Source: Sphingomonas endophytica (GTDB taxonomy: Bacteria > Pseudomonadota > Alphaproteobacteria > Sphingomonadales > Sphingomonadaceae). Taken from it: a DNA stretch of 42,838 nucleotides. The stretch is from assembly GCF_001476895.1 (NCBI RefSeq), contig NZ_LDTB01000063.1, forward strand, positions 1 through 42,838. Direction: 5' to 3'. The position numbers and the translations under genes are program-made. Below are positions 24,808-33,652 of the stretch, in pieces. The notes beneath the pieces were generated by a model that worked only from the letters and a program-made list of their open reading frames with translations, was not told the DNA's origin and searched no databases. Every line of letters begins with the position of its first letter. The first letter of the stretch is position 1.

Positions 24808-25146
24808 TTACGGACGCAGCGCGGCGTCGTCGCGATCGTCCAGTTCGTCCTCGCCGACGCTGCCGTCGTCGAATTCCTCCTGCACTTCGTCCTCGTCGAT
24901 ATCCTCGGAATCCTGTTCGGCATCGACGACCTGACCCGCGACCTCGCCGTCGGTCATCAGCAGCTCGTCCTCTTCCTCGGCATCGTCGTCAGCGCCCAGA
25001 TCGGGGTCGAGATCGACGATGATCGTGCCGTCGCCCGGCCCGTCGCGCGTCGCCTCCAGGATCTCGGCGCGCTGGCTCTCGTCATAGCCGTCCTCGTCGT
25101 ACCCGTCGTCGCCCGAACCCTGACCGTACACCTGATGGCCGCCCAT
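24808..25146 (-). CDS. Highly acidic hypothetical protein
   Basis: The start at 25146 is set by a strong AGGAGG site and gives 112 residues. I count 44 Asp/Glu, only four Arg and no Lys. Runs such as GYDEDGYDE, ADDDAEEEDE and DELDDRDD suggest a largely disordered polyanion. The only structured-looking part is TIIVDLDPDLG in the middle. There is no signal peptide or membrane segment. Acidic disordered proteins may bind metal ions, basic proteins or act as DNA mimics, and nothing in the sequence decides. It is divergent from the oxygenase gene across about 130 bases. Confidence 0.75.
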   Translation of the reverse strand: MGGHQVYGQGSGDDGYDEDGYDESQRAEILEATRDGPGDGTIIVDLDPDLGADDDAEEEDELLMTDGEVAGQVVDAEQDSEDIDEDEVQEEFDDGSVGEDELDDRDDAALRP

Positions 25147-25280
25147 GGCGCACCTCCTGATTGTTGCGCGCAACGAACGGCAGATGCCGCCGCGGAGTTC
25201 CTTGGCGTGCGCGGTTCGCGCGCTGGCAACAGGGCGCAAAGGCGCCTAACTAGGGATATCAGACGATTGGATGTTCCGTG

Positions 25281-26237
25281 ATGCTCGATACGCCTGCCGC
25301 CGCAGTCCCGACCCTCAGCCTCGCCGATCAGGCGCGCGATCCCGATGCCTTCGCCGCCGCGCTGGGCGGATCGTTCGAGCGGTTCGGCTTCGCGATCGTC
25401 GCCGATCACGGCGTGCCGCAACCGCTGATCGACCACGCCTGGGCGCAGACGGAGGCGCTGTTCGCGCTGCCCGAGGACGAGAAGCGCCGCTATCACGTCT
25501 CGGGCGGCGGCGGGGCGCGGGGCTATACGCCGTTCAAGACCGAGATCGCCAAGGACGCCCGCCACGTCGACCTGAAGGAATTCTGGCACGTCGGTCGCGA
25601 ACTCGCCGCGGGGCATCGCTATGCCGGCGAGATGGCGCCGAACATCTGGCCTGACCGGCCGAAGGGGTTCCGGGACACGTTCATCGAACTGTTCGCCGCC
25701 TTCGACCGTGCCGGCGACCGGCTGCTGTCAGCGATCGCGCGCCACCTCGGCCTGGCGCCCGACTGGTTCGATCCGGCGGTGAAGGACGGCAATTCGGTGC
25801 TGCGTCTGCTCCATTATCCGCCGATCCCGGCCGATGCGGAGGGAGTGCGCGCGGGCGCGCATGAGGACATCAACCTCATCACCCTGCTGCTGGGCGCGGA
25901 GGAGGCCGGCCTCGAACTGCTCGACCGCGCGACCGGCCAGTGGCTGGCGGTGAAGCCGCCGCAGGGGGCGATGGTCGTCAACGTCGGCGATATGCTGCAA
26001 CGGCTGACCAACCATGTCCTGCCGTCGACCACGCACCGCGTCGTCAACCCGCCGCCCGAACGGCGCGGGCATTCGCGCTATTCGATGCCGTTCTTCCTGC
26101 ATCCGGCGCCCGACTTCCTGATCGAGACGCTGCCGCAGACGATCACGGCGGAGAACCCGAACCGCTATCCGGAGCCGATCACCGCCAATGGTTATCTCCA
26201 CCAGCGGCTGGTCGAGATCGGGCTGATCAAGGCATGA
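25281..26237 (+). CDS. Isopenicillin-N-synthase-like 2-oxoglutarate/Fe(II)-type oxygenase
   Basis: The 318-residue product has the DIOX N-terminal region (GFAIVADHGVPQPLIDHAW) and the Fe2OG core. The iron triad is His194, Asp196 (GAHEDINLITLL) and His252 (STTHRVVN). Arg266 in RYSMPFF is the usual 2-oxoglutarate carboxylate anchor. All key residues are present, so it should be an active non-heme iron oxygenase. A GTG directly before the ATG could also start it. The family is broad (ethylene-forming enzyme, flavonoid and gibberellin oxidases, IPNS). The substrate is not evident. The stop overlaps the small solenoid gene (ATGA), so the two are co-translated. Confidence 0.92.
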   Translation: MLDTPAAAVPTLSLADQARDPDAFAAALGGSFERFGFAIVADHGVPQPLIDHAWAQTEALFALPEDEKRRYHVSGGGGARGYTPFKTEIAKDARHVDLKEFWHVGRELAAGHRYAGEMAPNIWPDRPKGFRDTFIELFAAFDRAGDRLLSAIARHLGLAPDWFDPAVKDGNSVLRLLHYPPIPADAEGVRAGAHEDINLITLLLGAEEAGLELLDRATGQWLAVKPPQGAMVVNVGDMLQRLTNHVLPSTTHRVVNPPPERRGHSRYSMPFFLHPAPDFLIETLPQTITAENPNRYPEPITANGYLHQRLVEIGLIKA

Positions 26238-26476
26238 CCGACCTGGCGGGCATCCACCACGGCGACCTGCGACTGGACCGCGACGCCACGGTGTCGGGGA
26301 TCGTCAGCGGGGGCGTGTTCGTCGCGGCGGGATGCCGCGTCACCATTTCCGGCATGGTGCGCGGCGACGTGGTGGCGGAGGCGGGCGCGACCGTCGACAT
26401 CACCGGGATCGTCAGCGGCGCGCTCCACGCCGATGGCGCGACCGTCCATGTCACCGGGATCGTGTCGCTCGCCTGA
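26234..26476 (+). CDS. Short beta-solenoid repeat protein (bactofilin-like)
   Basis: The 80-residue product is made almost wholly of repeats of about 18-20 residues: GIVSGGVFVAAGCRVTIS, GMVRGDVVAEAGATVDIT, GIVSGALHADGATVHVT, GIVSLA. The alternating hydrophobic pattern with G-x-V-x-G turns predicts a right-handed beta-solenoid of three to four coils, like the core of bactofilins (polymer-forming cytoskeletal proteins), but only about half the length. It starts four bases inside the oxygenase gene and ends three bases from the convergent phosphoribosyltransferase. The call as a real gene rests on normal codon use and the coupled start. The function is unknown. Confidence 0.7.
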   Translation: MTDLAGIHHGDLRLDRDATVSGIVSGGVFVAAGCRVTISGMVRGDVVAEAGATVDITGIVSGALHADGATVHVTGIVSLA

Positions 26477-26479
26477 CCG

Positions 26480-26983
26480 TCAGGCGATGCGGTCGGGCAC
26501 CTCGGCCGCATCCGCCGCGATCGCGCTGTCGGGCGCGACCGCCTCCCAGGGGAAGACGAACCAGTCCTTCGTCACGGCGCGGTCGATCGTCCGCGCCGCG
26601 ATGTCGACGCGCTGCGCCGATCCGGTATTGTCGATCAGCGTCGCGAACCGCACATCCCGGGCACCGGCCGCCGCCAGCAGGTCGCGCAGGGCCGCGATCG
26701 TCCGTCCGGAGTCGTTGATGTCGTCGATGAACAGCAGGCGCTCGCCACTGCGCGCCAACACCGTCACGACGTCGCCGAGCAAGGCATCGTCCTGCGCCGA
26801 ATAGTCGATCGAGCGCATCGGCAGCCCGGTCGCGTGGCTCAGATACACCGCCGGCACCAGCCCGCCGCGTCCGATGCCGACCAGCAGCGTCGGCGGTGCG
26901 GAATCGGCACGAATCGCGTCGGCCAGATGCGAAACTAGGGCGAGCAGCTCGTCATGGGTGACGTGGGTAAAGATCGGCATCAT
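26480..26983 (-). CDS. Phosphoribosyltransferase-domain protein
   Basis: The 167-residue product has the PRPP-binding signature LLFIDDINDSGRT and, before it, LLVGIGRGGLVPAVYLSHATG, where the GRGG turn binds pyrophosphate. These are the marks of type I phosphoribosyltransferases, close in size to the xanthine/hypoxanthine enzymes. The base substrate cannot be told. The start is ATG 26983 or the directly following ATG at 26980. The 255 bases between it and the HerA gene upstream (26984-27238) hold no convincing gene. Confidence 0.88.
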   Translation of the reverse strand: MMPIFTHVTHDELLALVSHLADAIRADSAPPTLLVGIGRGGLVPAVYLSHATGLPMRSIDYSAQDDALLGDVVTVLARSGERLLFIDDINDSGRTIAALRDLLAAAGARDVRFATLIDNTGSAQRVDIAARTIDRAVTKDWFVFPWEAVAPDSAIAADAAEVPDRIA

Positions 26984-27238
26984 GGCGACATAGGGCGCGC
27001 CGGTGCGGGGCGAAAGGCCGTGTCCATCACCCGCAGCCGCGCCGCGCGTAGCCCGGGATCCATGATGGCGCATGAGCCGGGGCCTGGGAATGTGCGGACG
27101 GGCCGCATCCCGCGCGGCGCGGCGCGGGGCGGCAACGGTAGCGACGATGCGGTGTCGCCGCCGGCCAGGCACACGCCCGCCACGGAACACCGACGCGACA
27201 CGCGCCTCGTTTGCCGTCCCCGGATCGGCGCGCTTACC

Positions 27239-28849
27239 TCAGCGGCGCATCAGTCCGCCCAGCACGCCGCGCACCACTTGCCCCAGCAGACCGCCGCCGC
27301 CGCCGCGCCGCGACGATCCGAACACCGCCTTCGTCACCTCATTGGCGACCGCGCGCCCGACCGCCGACGACGCCGAGCGCGTCGCGGAGGTCATCGCGCG
27401 GTTCCACGGGTCGTTCGCCGCGTCGCGCGCCTCCGCCCGGCGCGCGCGCTCCGCCTCGCGCGCGGCGCGGGCGTCGTCCCTCGCCTGCGCCGCCGCGGCC
27501 TTCTCCGCCTCGCTCGTCGCGCGGGCGGCCGCGGCGGCGGCGGCCGCTTCCTGCGTCTTCGTGGCCAGCAGTTCCTCTGCCGACTCGCGATCGACCAGTG
27601 TGTCGTATTTCGCGCCGATCGGGTCGCTCTGGATCAGCACGCGGCGTTCCTCCGGCGTGACCGGGCCGACGCGGCTCGACGGCGGGCGGATCAGCGTTCG
27701 CTGGACGGGCGAGGGCGCGCCATCGGGCTGGAGCAGTGAGACCAGCGCCTCACCCGTCTTCAGCTCGGTGATCGCGGTCGCGACATCGACGCCCGGATTG
27801 GCGCGGAACGTCTCGGCGGCGGCCTGCACCGCCTTGCGGTCGCGCGGGGTGAAGGCGTTGAGCTTGTGCTGGACGCGGTTGCCGAGTTGCCCCGCCACGC
27901 TGTCGGGCACGTCGATCGGGTTCTGGGTGATGAAATAGACGCCGACCCCCTTCGAGCGGATCAGCCGCACCACCTGCTCGATCCGGTCGAGCAGCGCGGG
28001 CGGCGCCTCGTCGAACAGCAGGTGCGCCTCGTCGAAGAAGAAGCACAGCTTCGGTTTGTCGGCATCGCCGACCTCGGGCAGATGCTCGAACAATTCGCCC
28101 AGCAGCCACAACAGGAATGTCGAATAGAGCCGCGGCGACGCCATCAGCTTGTCGGCGGCCAGGATGTTGACCAGTCCGCGCCCCTGATCGTCGGTGCCGA
28201 ACAGATCGTCCAGCGCCAGCGCCGGCTCCCCGAAGAAATGCGCCGCGCCCTCGGCCCGCAACTGCAGCAGCGCGCGCTGGATCGCGCCGACCGACTGCTT
28301 CGAGACGTTGCCGTAGCGGGTCGTCAGTTCCTCGGCCCGCTCCGCGCAATGCGCCAGCATCGCCTGCAAATCATCGAGGTCGAGCAGCAGCAGCCCTTCC
28401 TCGTCGGCGACATGGAAGGCGATCGTCAGCACGCCCTCCTGCACCGCGTTCAACCCCATCAGCCGCGCGAGCAGCAGCGGCCCCATCTCGCTGATCGTGG
28501 TGCGCACCGGATGGCCCTGTTCCCCGAACAGATCCCAGAATTGCACCGGCGTGTCGGCATAACGCCAGTCGGTATCGCCGATCTCGGCGGCGCGCGCGGC
28601 GAAGGCGGCGTGCGGCTTCGCGGTCGCCGATCCCGGCATCGCCAGCCCCGACAGGTCGCCCTTCACATCGGCCAGAAAGCAGGCGACTCCGGCGTTCGCG
28701 AAGCCCTCGACGATCCCCTGCAGGGTTACGGTCTTGCCGGTGCCGGTCGCGCCGGCGATCAGACCATGGCGATTGGCGCGCGCCAGCTCCAGTCGTTGCG
28801 GGTTCGCGCCGCCTGCGTCCGCGCCGATGAAAATGCCGCTGTCCGTCAT
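27239..28849 (-). CDS. HerA-like ATPase/helicase (DUF853 family)
   Basis: The 536-residue ATPase has Walker A GATGTGKT near residue 33, an ADVKGDLSGLAMPG motif, Walker B KLCFFFDEAHLLF and the sensor FITQNPIDVP, all typical of the DUF853 branch of the FtsK/HerA superfamily. After about residue 410 comes an Ala/Glu/Arg-rich coiled-coil region and a Gly-rich tail ending GLLGQVVRGVLGGLMRR. GGAGAGG sets the start at 28849, and an in-frame TTG further up is less likely. DNA translocation or processing is assumed from the family. No nurA partner is next to it. A terminator separates it from the protease gene upstream. Confidence 0.9.
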   Translation of the reverse strand: MTDSGIFIGADAGGANPQRLELARANRHGLIAGATGTGKTVTLQGIVEGFANAGVACFLADVKGDLSGLAMPGSATAKPHAAFAARAAEIGDTDWRYADTPVQFWDLFGEQGHPVRTTISEMGPLLLARLMGLNAVQEGVLTIAFHVADEEGLLLLDLDDLQAMLAHCAERAEELTTRYGNVSKQSVGAIQRALLQLRAEGAAHFFGEPALALDDLFGTDDQGRGLVNILAADKLMASPRLYSTFLLWLLGELFEHLPEVGDADKPKLCFFFDEAHLLFDEAPPALLDRIEQVVRLIRSKGVGVYFITQNPIDVPDSVAGQLGNRVQHKLNAFTPRDRKAVQAAAETFRANPGVDVATAITELKTGEALVSLLQPDGAPSPVQRTLIRPPSSRVGPVTPEERRVLIQSDPIGAKYDTLVDRESAEELLATKTQEAAAAAAAARATSEAEKAAAAQARDDARAAREAERARRAEARDAANDPWNRAMTSATRSASSAVGRAVANEVTKAVFGSSRRGGGGGLLGQVVRGVLGGLMRR

Positions 28850-28870
28850 GCGTCGCCTCTCCGCGCTCAT

Positions 28871-28906
28871 CAACAAAAGAGCCGCCGCACCATGCGATGC
28901 GGCGGC
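28871..28906 (-). terminator. Rho-independent terminator after the Do protease gene
   Basis: On the minus strand a perfect nine-base stem (28906-28898 with 28889-28881, GCCGCCGCA/TGCGGCGGC, eight-base loop) is followed by TCTTTTGTTG. It is the classic structure, 29 bases past the protease stop. Confidence 0.85.
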
Positions 28907-28934
28907 CCGTTTGGCTAGGTCGGCGTGGCGCGGC

Positions 28935-30476
28935 TTACTTGATCTTCACCGCGATGAAGCCGTTGGTCTGCCGCCCGCGCGTGACGCTGAGCAGCACCGA
29001 CGGACGGCCCGCTGCCTTGGCCGCGGCGACGATGCGCGCGACATCGGCGGCGGTGCGCACGGGCTGCGAGTTGACGGCGGCAATGACATCGCCGCGCTTC
29101 AGCTTCTGGCCGGCATCGCTCGACGGATCGACCGCCGCGACCACCACGCCCTGCACGGTCGAGTCGACCCCGATCGCGCGCGCGATCTGCGGTGTCAGCG
29201 GCTGGACGGCCAGACCGATCGAACTGGAGCTGGGCGCGGCCTGATCGGTGCCCTCGTCGGGCAGCCCGTCGTCGTCGTCGCCACCGCCGACCAAGGCAGC
29301 GAGCTGGTCGTCGGTCGGGCGCGTCGTCACGGTCGCGTTCAGCGACTGGCGCTTGCCGTCGCGGATCACGTCCAGCTTGATCGTCGAGCCGGGCGTGGCA
29401 CCCGCGACCAGCGACGACAGCGACCGATCCGGCGTCACCGTCTCGCCGTTGATCGCCACCACCACGTCGCCGGCGCGCAGCCCGGCCTTGGCGCCCGGCC
29501 CGCCGGGTTCGGTGCGCGCGATGATCTCGCCCTGATCCTTGGGCAGGCCCAGTGCCGCGGCGATGTCATCGGTCATCGGCTGGATGCTGACGCCCAGATA
29601 GCCGCGCTTGACCGCTTCGCCCTTCATCAGCGTGTTGATGATCGGCTTGGCCTCGGTCGTCGGGATTGCGAAGCCAATGCCGATGTTGCCGCCCGACTGC
29701 GAATAGATCTGGCTGTTGATGCCGATCACTTCGCCGTTCAGGTTGAACATCGGGCCGCCCGAATTGCCCTGGTTGATCGCGGCATCGGTCTGGATGAACG
29801 TGTCGAACGGGCCGCGCCCGGTCGAGCGATGGACCGCCGAGACGATGCCCGCCGTCACCGTGCCGCCCAGCCCGAACGGCTGGCCGATCGCCACCACCCA
29901 GTCGCCGACGCGCGCGCGGCTGGAATCGCCCAGCTTCACGAACGGCAGCGGGGTCGCCGAGGTGATCTTGAGCACGGCGAGATCCGAGGTCGGGTCGCGG
30001 CCGACCAGCTTGGCCTTGTATTCCTTCTTGTCCTGCAAGGTGACGGTGATCGATTCGACCGTCGCGCCCTTCGCGGCCGGCGCGATGACGTGGTTGTTGG
30101 TGACGACGTAACCGTCCGGCGAGATGAGGAAGCCGGAGCCGAGCGACTGGCCCTCGCGCGTGACGGGCGCACCGCCACTGCCGCCACCGCCGAACTGGCC
30201 GAACAGGTCGCCGAACGGCGTGCCCGCGAACGGATTCGCCTGCTGCTGTACCGTCACCTTCTGCGTGGTGGAGATGTTGACGACCGCCGGCTGAAGCTTG
30301 GCGACCATGTCCGCGAAGCTCATCGGCGCGCCGGCGCGCGGGGCGCTGGCGGTGATGGCGCCGGGCTCGTTCTGCGCGACCTGCGCGTCGGCGCGGTTCT
30401 GCAGCGTCAGCGACGCCGCCGTTCCGCCGAGCAGAAGGGCGCCGGTCAGGGCGTAGGCGTAGCGCACGGTTTTCAT
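28935..30476 (-). CDS. Do-family periplasmic serine endoprotease (DegP/HtrA/MucD type)
   Basis: The 513-residue protein degrades or refolds damaged envelope proteins. It starts MKTVRYAYALTGALLLGG, a signal peptide or anchor, and has a Gly/Phe-rich LA loop (near residues 81-103). The trypsin-like triad is His129 (VTNNHV), Asp165 (TSDLAVL) and Ser239 (GNSGGP). Two PDZ domains follow (GYLGVSIQPMT... and IGLAVQPLTPQ...), separated by an acidic linker (GGGDDDDGLPDEGTD). The AAGAGG site is close to the ATG, and a GTG 18 bases upstream is the alternative. It follows hflK-hflC on the same strand, a common neighbourhood for envelope quality control. Confidence 0.95.
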   Translation of the reverse strand: MKTVRYAYALTGALLLGGTAASLTLQNRADAQVAQNEPGAITASAPRAGAPMSFADMVAKLQPAVVNISTTQKVTVQQQANPFAGTPFGDLFGQFGGGGSGGAPVTREGQSLGSGFLISPDGYVVTNNHVIAPAAKGATVESITVTLQDKKEYKAKLVGRDPTSDLAVLKITSATPLPFVKLGDSSRARVGDWVVAIGQPFGLGGTVTAGIVSAVHRSTGRGPFDTFIQTDAAINQGNSGGPMFNLNGEVIGINSQIYSQSGGNIGIGFAIPTTEAKPIINTLMKGEAVKRGYLGVSIQPMTDDIAAALGLPKDQGEIIARTEPGGPGAKAGLRAGDVVVAINGETVTPDRSLSSLVAGATPGSTIKLDVIRDGKRQSLNATVTTRPTDDQLAALVGGGDDDDGLPDEGTDQAAPSSSSIGLAVQPLTPQIARAIGVDSTVQGVVVAAVDPSSDAGQKLKRGDVIAAVNSQPVRTAADVARIVAAAKAAGRPSVLLSVTRGRQTNGFIAVKIK

Positions 30477-30574
30477 ATCCTCTTGGTCATCCACTCATGA
30501 AAGGGAAGAATACGCCGCATGATGTGCCGTGGTTGCGATGAACGGCGTTTGAATAGTCGCGCCGTCCGTCGTCC

Positions 30575-31450
30575 TCAGCGTCCACCCCCCTCGAACGCGC
30601 GAAGATAGCCGTTGTTCGGGCTCATGATGATATTGGTCGAACCTTCCGGCTGCGGCCCGCCATCGGCGCCGAACGTGTGGCGATAGCTCTGCATCGCGCG
30701 GTAGAAGTCATAGAAATCAGCGTCCTTGCTGAACGCGTCGGCGTAGATGCGCGCGGCCTGGGCATCGGCCTCGGCGCGGACGATCTGCGCCTGCTTCTGA
30801 CCCTGCGCGCGGATCGTGTTCGCCTCCTGCTGGCGCGCGGTCCGCATCCGCTGCAACGCGCTGTCCAGCGGGCTGCCATCGGGCAGGTCGGCGTGCTTGA
30901 TGCGCACGTCGATGATCTCCGCGCCATATTGCCGGGCATAGCGTTGCAGCAGGTTCTGGATCGCGTCCATCACCGCGCCGCGTTCCGGACTGAGCAAGGT
31001 CGCGAACGGCACCTTGCCCAGTTCGTTGCGCAGCGCCGTACCCAGCAGCGGGCGCAGCTGGTCGGCGACGCGCTCCTCGGTGTTCGACGTGCTGCCGGTC
31101 GAGGTGACGGCACGCAGCGGATCGACGATGCGGAAGCGCGCATAGGCATCGACGTTCAGCCGCAGCTGATCGGTCGACAGCACCAGCGTGTTGTCGAGAT
31201 CGGCGTCGAGCACGCGCTTGTCGACCCACACGATCTTGTCGATGAACGGCACGCGCGCGATCAGCCCGGCGCCGTCCTGACCGATGCGCTGCCCCGGCTG
31301 CCACTGGTTGACCAGCCGCACCGGATTGTTGAGCCGCAGGACCACCGCCTGTTGCGTCTCCGGCACGATCGCGAAGGTCGCGGCGGCGATGATCGCCAGC
31401 ACCAGCGCGATCATCCCGATCGCGATCGGATTTCGAAGCCAGTGCGACAT
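30575..31450 (-). CDS. hflC: Protease modulator HflC
   Basis: The 291-residue SPFH/prohibitin-domain protein has one N-terminal membrane segment (IAIGMIALVLAIIAAATFAIV) and the bulk in the periplasm. HflC pairs with HflK in a large complex around FtsH and restrains its proteolysis. Family marks are VPETQQAVVLRLNNPVR, VWVDKRVLDADLDN and the coiled-coil segment TARQQEANTIRAQGQKQAQI. The start overlaps the hflK stop by one base (TGATG), so the two subunits are translationally coupled. Confidence 0.96.
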   Translation of the reverse strand: MSHWLRNPIAIGMIALVLAIIAAATFAIVPETQQAVVLRLNNPVRLVNQWQPGQRIGQDGAGLIARVPFIDKIVWVDKRVLDADLDNTLVLSTDQLRLNVDAYARFRIVDPLRAVTSTGSTSNTEERVADQLRPLLGTALRNELGKVPFATLLSPERGAVMDAIQNLLQRYARQYGAEIIDVRIKHADLPDGSPLDSALQRMRTARQQEANTIRAQGQKQAQIVRAEADAQAARIYADAFSKDADFYDFYRAMQSYRHTFGADGGPQPEGSTNIIMSPNNGYLRAFEGGGR

Positions 31451-32574
31451 CAGCGCTGCCCCTCCTGCGCCGGAGCGGGTGCGGCGGGCGAGGACGACGG
31501 CGGCGCGGCCGCCGCCCCTTGCGTGGGCTCGGTCAGCCGCCGCGTCCGATCCAGCGGCAGATAGGGCACGACGCCACCGGGCGTCTCGACGATCGTCTTG
31601 TCGGTCCTGGCCAGCACGGCCTCCATCGTCTCGTAATACATGCGGCGGCGCGTCACCTCCGGGGCGAGGCGATATTGCGCATACACCTGGTCGAAGGCCG
31701 ATGCCTCGCCCTGCGCGCGCGCGATCACCTGTTGCGAGTAGGACCGCGCGTTGTTGAGGTTGCCGACCGCTTCCTGCTGCGCGGCCGTGACCGCGTTGAA
31801 ATCGTCGACCAGCGCGGCGGGCGGCGATGCCTGCTTGATCGACACGCCCTGCACGCGCACCCCGGCCTGATAGCTGTCGAGGATCTGCTGCATCACCTGC
31901 GCCACCCGCGCCTCGATCGTCCCGCGCCCCGCGCCGATCGCGTCGTTCATCCGCGTCGTCGCCAGCACCGCGCGCATCGCGCTTTCGGCGGTGGCGCGCA
32001 CCGTCTCCTGCGGATCCTTGATCTCGAAGACGTAATTGCGCGGGTCCGACACGCGCCAGCGGACGGTGTAGGCCAGATCGATGATGTTCTGGTCGCCGGT
32101 CAGCACCGTTTCCCCGCCGTCCTGCGGGAATTCGTCGGTGCGCACCTGCTCCACGTCCACCTTCGTCACGTTGACGATCGGCGCGGGCAGGGTGACGCGG
32201 ATGCCCGGCTCCAGCATCCCCGAATATTTGCCGAAATAGGTGACGACGCCGCGCTGCTGCGGCCCGATCTGATGGAAGGAGGTGAGCAGCAGCCACAGGC
32301 CGACCAGCAACGTGACGCCGATCAGCCACAGCGTCCGCGCCGATGCGCCGAGCGGCAGGTTCGGGCCGTTGCCGCCACCGCCGCCACCACCGCCGACGCG
32401 CGCCTTCTTCAGGAATTCGTCGAGCGCGGTCGGCTTGGCCGCGCCGCGCTTGCCGCCGGGGGGGACCGACCACGGGTTGCGCGGGCCGGCACTGTCGTCG
32501 CCGCCCCCCCAGGGTCCGTTGTTGTCGGCGGCAAGGATGATCGGGCGCCGGAGCCAGCGTCGCAGGATGGTCAT
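31450..32574 (-). CDS. hflK: FtsH protease activity modulator HflK
   Basis: The 374-residue SPFH-domain protein has a Gly/Pro-rich cytoplasmic N-terminus (NPWSVPPGGK, then a glycine run), a membrane segment near residues 80-100 (TLWLIGVTLLVGLWLLL) and the HflK core FHQIGPQQRGVVTYFGKY. The C-terminus is a Pro/Ala-rich tail. I chose ATG 32574 (MTILRRW). An upstream in-frame start at 32616 would collide with the divergent mrp promoter region. The ribosome site is weak, and TATAAA lies only about ten bases before the ATG, so a very short leader is possible. Confidence 0.95.
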   Translation of the reverse strand: MTILRRWLRRPIILAADNNGPWGGGDDSAGPRNPWSVPPGGKRGAAKPTALDEFLKKARVGGGGGGGGNGPNLPLGASARTLWLIGVTLLVGLWLLLTSFHQIGPQQRGVVTYFGKYSGMLEPGIRVTLPAPIVNVTKVDVEQVRTDEFPQDGGETVLTGDQNIIDLAYTVRWRVSDPRNYVFEIKDPQETVRATAESAMRAVLATTRMNDAIGAGRGTIEARVAQVMQQILDSYQAGVRVQGVSIKQASPPAALVDDFNAVTAAQQEAVGNLNNARSYSQQVIARAQGEASAFDQVYAQYRLAPEVTRRRMYYETMEAVLARTDKTIVETPGGVVPYLPLDRTRRLTEPTQGAAAAPPSSSPAAPAPAQEGQR

Positions 32575-32646
32575 GATGGTCTTTATAGGAGCGGTGCGCG
32601 CGAAAAACAGTGCCAAGCGGCGTGCGCGCGCCTACGGAACGCGGTC

Positions 32647-33603
32647 ATGAGCGAGAAAGAGCTGACGGCAGGGGTGATCGGCGCGGTTCGCGCGGTCGCC
32701 GGCGACCGTGCGACGGTGCGAATCGAGGGGCGGCGGATCGGCGTCGTCATCGATGCCAGCGGGCTGGACGCGACCGCGCGCGACGCGCTGGAGGCCAGCG
32801 TGCGGATGGCCGCCGCGGTGCCGGGCCATGACGTCCGCACCGTCGTCACCGCCGAGCGGGTGCAGCGCCGCATCGTCGCGGTGGCGAGCGGCAAGGGCGG
32901 GGTCGGCAAGTCGACGCTGTCCGCCAACCTGGCCATCGCGCTGGCGAAGGCGGGGCGGCGCACCGGGCTGGTCGATGCCGACATCTACGGTCCGTCGCAG
33001 CCGCGGCTGATGGCGGTCGAGGGGACGCGACCGCAGGCGCGCGACAAGGTGCTGCTGCCGGTCGCGACACCCTATGGCGTACCCTTGCTGTCGATGGGGC
33101 AATTGGTCGAGCCGGGGCGCGCGATCGCGTGGCGCGGGCCGATGACGGCGGGCGCGCTGGGTCAGTTGATCGATGGCGACTGGGGGGCGACCGATACATT
33201 GGTCGTCGATCTGCCGCCGGGTACCGGCGACGTGCAACTGACGATGGTGCAGAAGCATCGCCCGGCCGGTGCGGTGATCGTGTCGACACCGCAGGATCTG
33301 GCGCTGATCGATGCGCGCCGCGCGATCGACCTGTTCGAGAAGGCCGGGGTGCCGATCATCGGGCTGGTCGAGAACATGGCCGGCTATGCCTGTCCGCATT
33401 GCGGCGAGGTGTCGGACCCGTTCGGGCGTGGCGGGGCGGAGGCGGCGGCGCGCGAGGCGGGCATCCCGTTCCTGGGTCGCGTGCCGCTCGACATCGCGAT
33501 CCGCACCGCGTCGGATGCGGGCGAACCGCCGGCGGCGCAGGCCGACGATCGCGTGTTCGCGCCGCTTGCCGCGCAGGTCGCGGCATGGCTGGCGGCGCAC
33601 TGA
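32647..33603 (+). CDS. mrp: Mrp/ApbC-family iron-sulfur cluster carrier ATPase
   Basis: The 318-residue P-loop protein delivers Fe-S clusters to target enzymes. After a small N-terminal DUF59-like segment (to about residue 70) it has the deviant Walker [39 protein letters not shown] and the cluster-binding CPHC, all as in Mrp/ApbC. It is divergent from hflK with only 72 bases between the starts, so their promoters overlap. It probably serves [4Fe-4S] enzymes such as the aconitase encoded nearby. That link is general knowledge, not shown here. Confidence 0.95.
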   Translation: MSEKELTAGVIGAVRAVAGDRATVRIEGRRIGVVIDASGLDATARDALEASVRMAAAVPGHDVRTVVTAERVQRRIVAVASGKGGVGKSTLSANLAIALAKAGRRTGLVDADIYGPSQPRLMAVEGTRPQARDKVLLPVATPYGVPLLSMGQLVEPGRAIAWRGPMTAGALGQLIDGDWGATDTLVVDLPPGTGDVQLTMVQKHRPAGAVIVSTPQDLALIDARRAIDLFEKAGVPIIGLVENMAGYACPHCGEVSDPFGRGGAEAAAREAGIPFLGRVPLDIAIRTASDAGEPPAAQADDRVFAPLAAQVAAWLAAH

Positions 33604-33652
33604 CGCAACCCTGTCGGTCGCCTGCCGTTCTGCCCTCCGAGAGGAGAGCGCG

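Noticed and set aside
26980..27201. 73-codon minus-strand frame before the phosphoribosyltransferase
   Set aside because: No ribosome site, no domain and Arg/Pro-rich composition. Most likely non-coding.
32360..32400. GCC/GGC-rich run as a simple repeat
   Set aside because: It encodes the glycine stretch normal for the HflK N-terminus.
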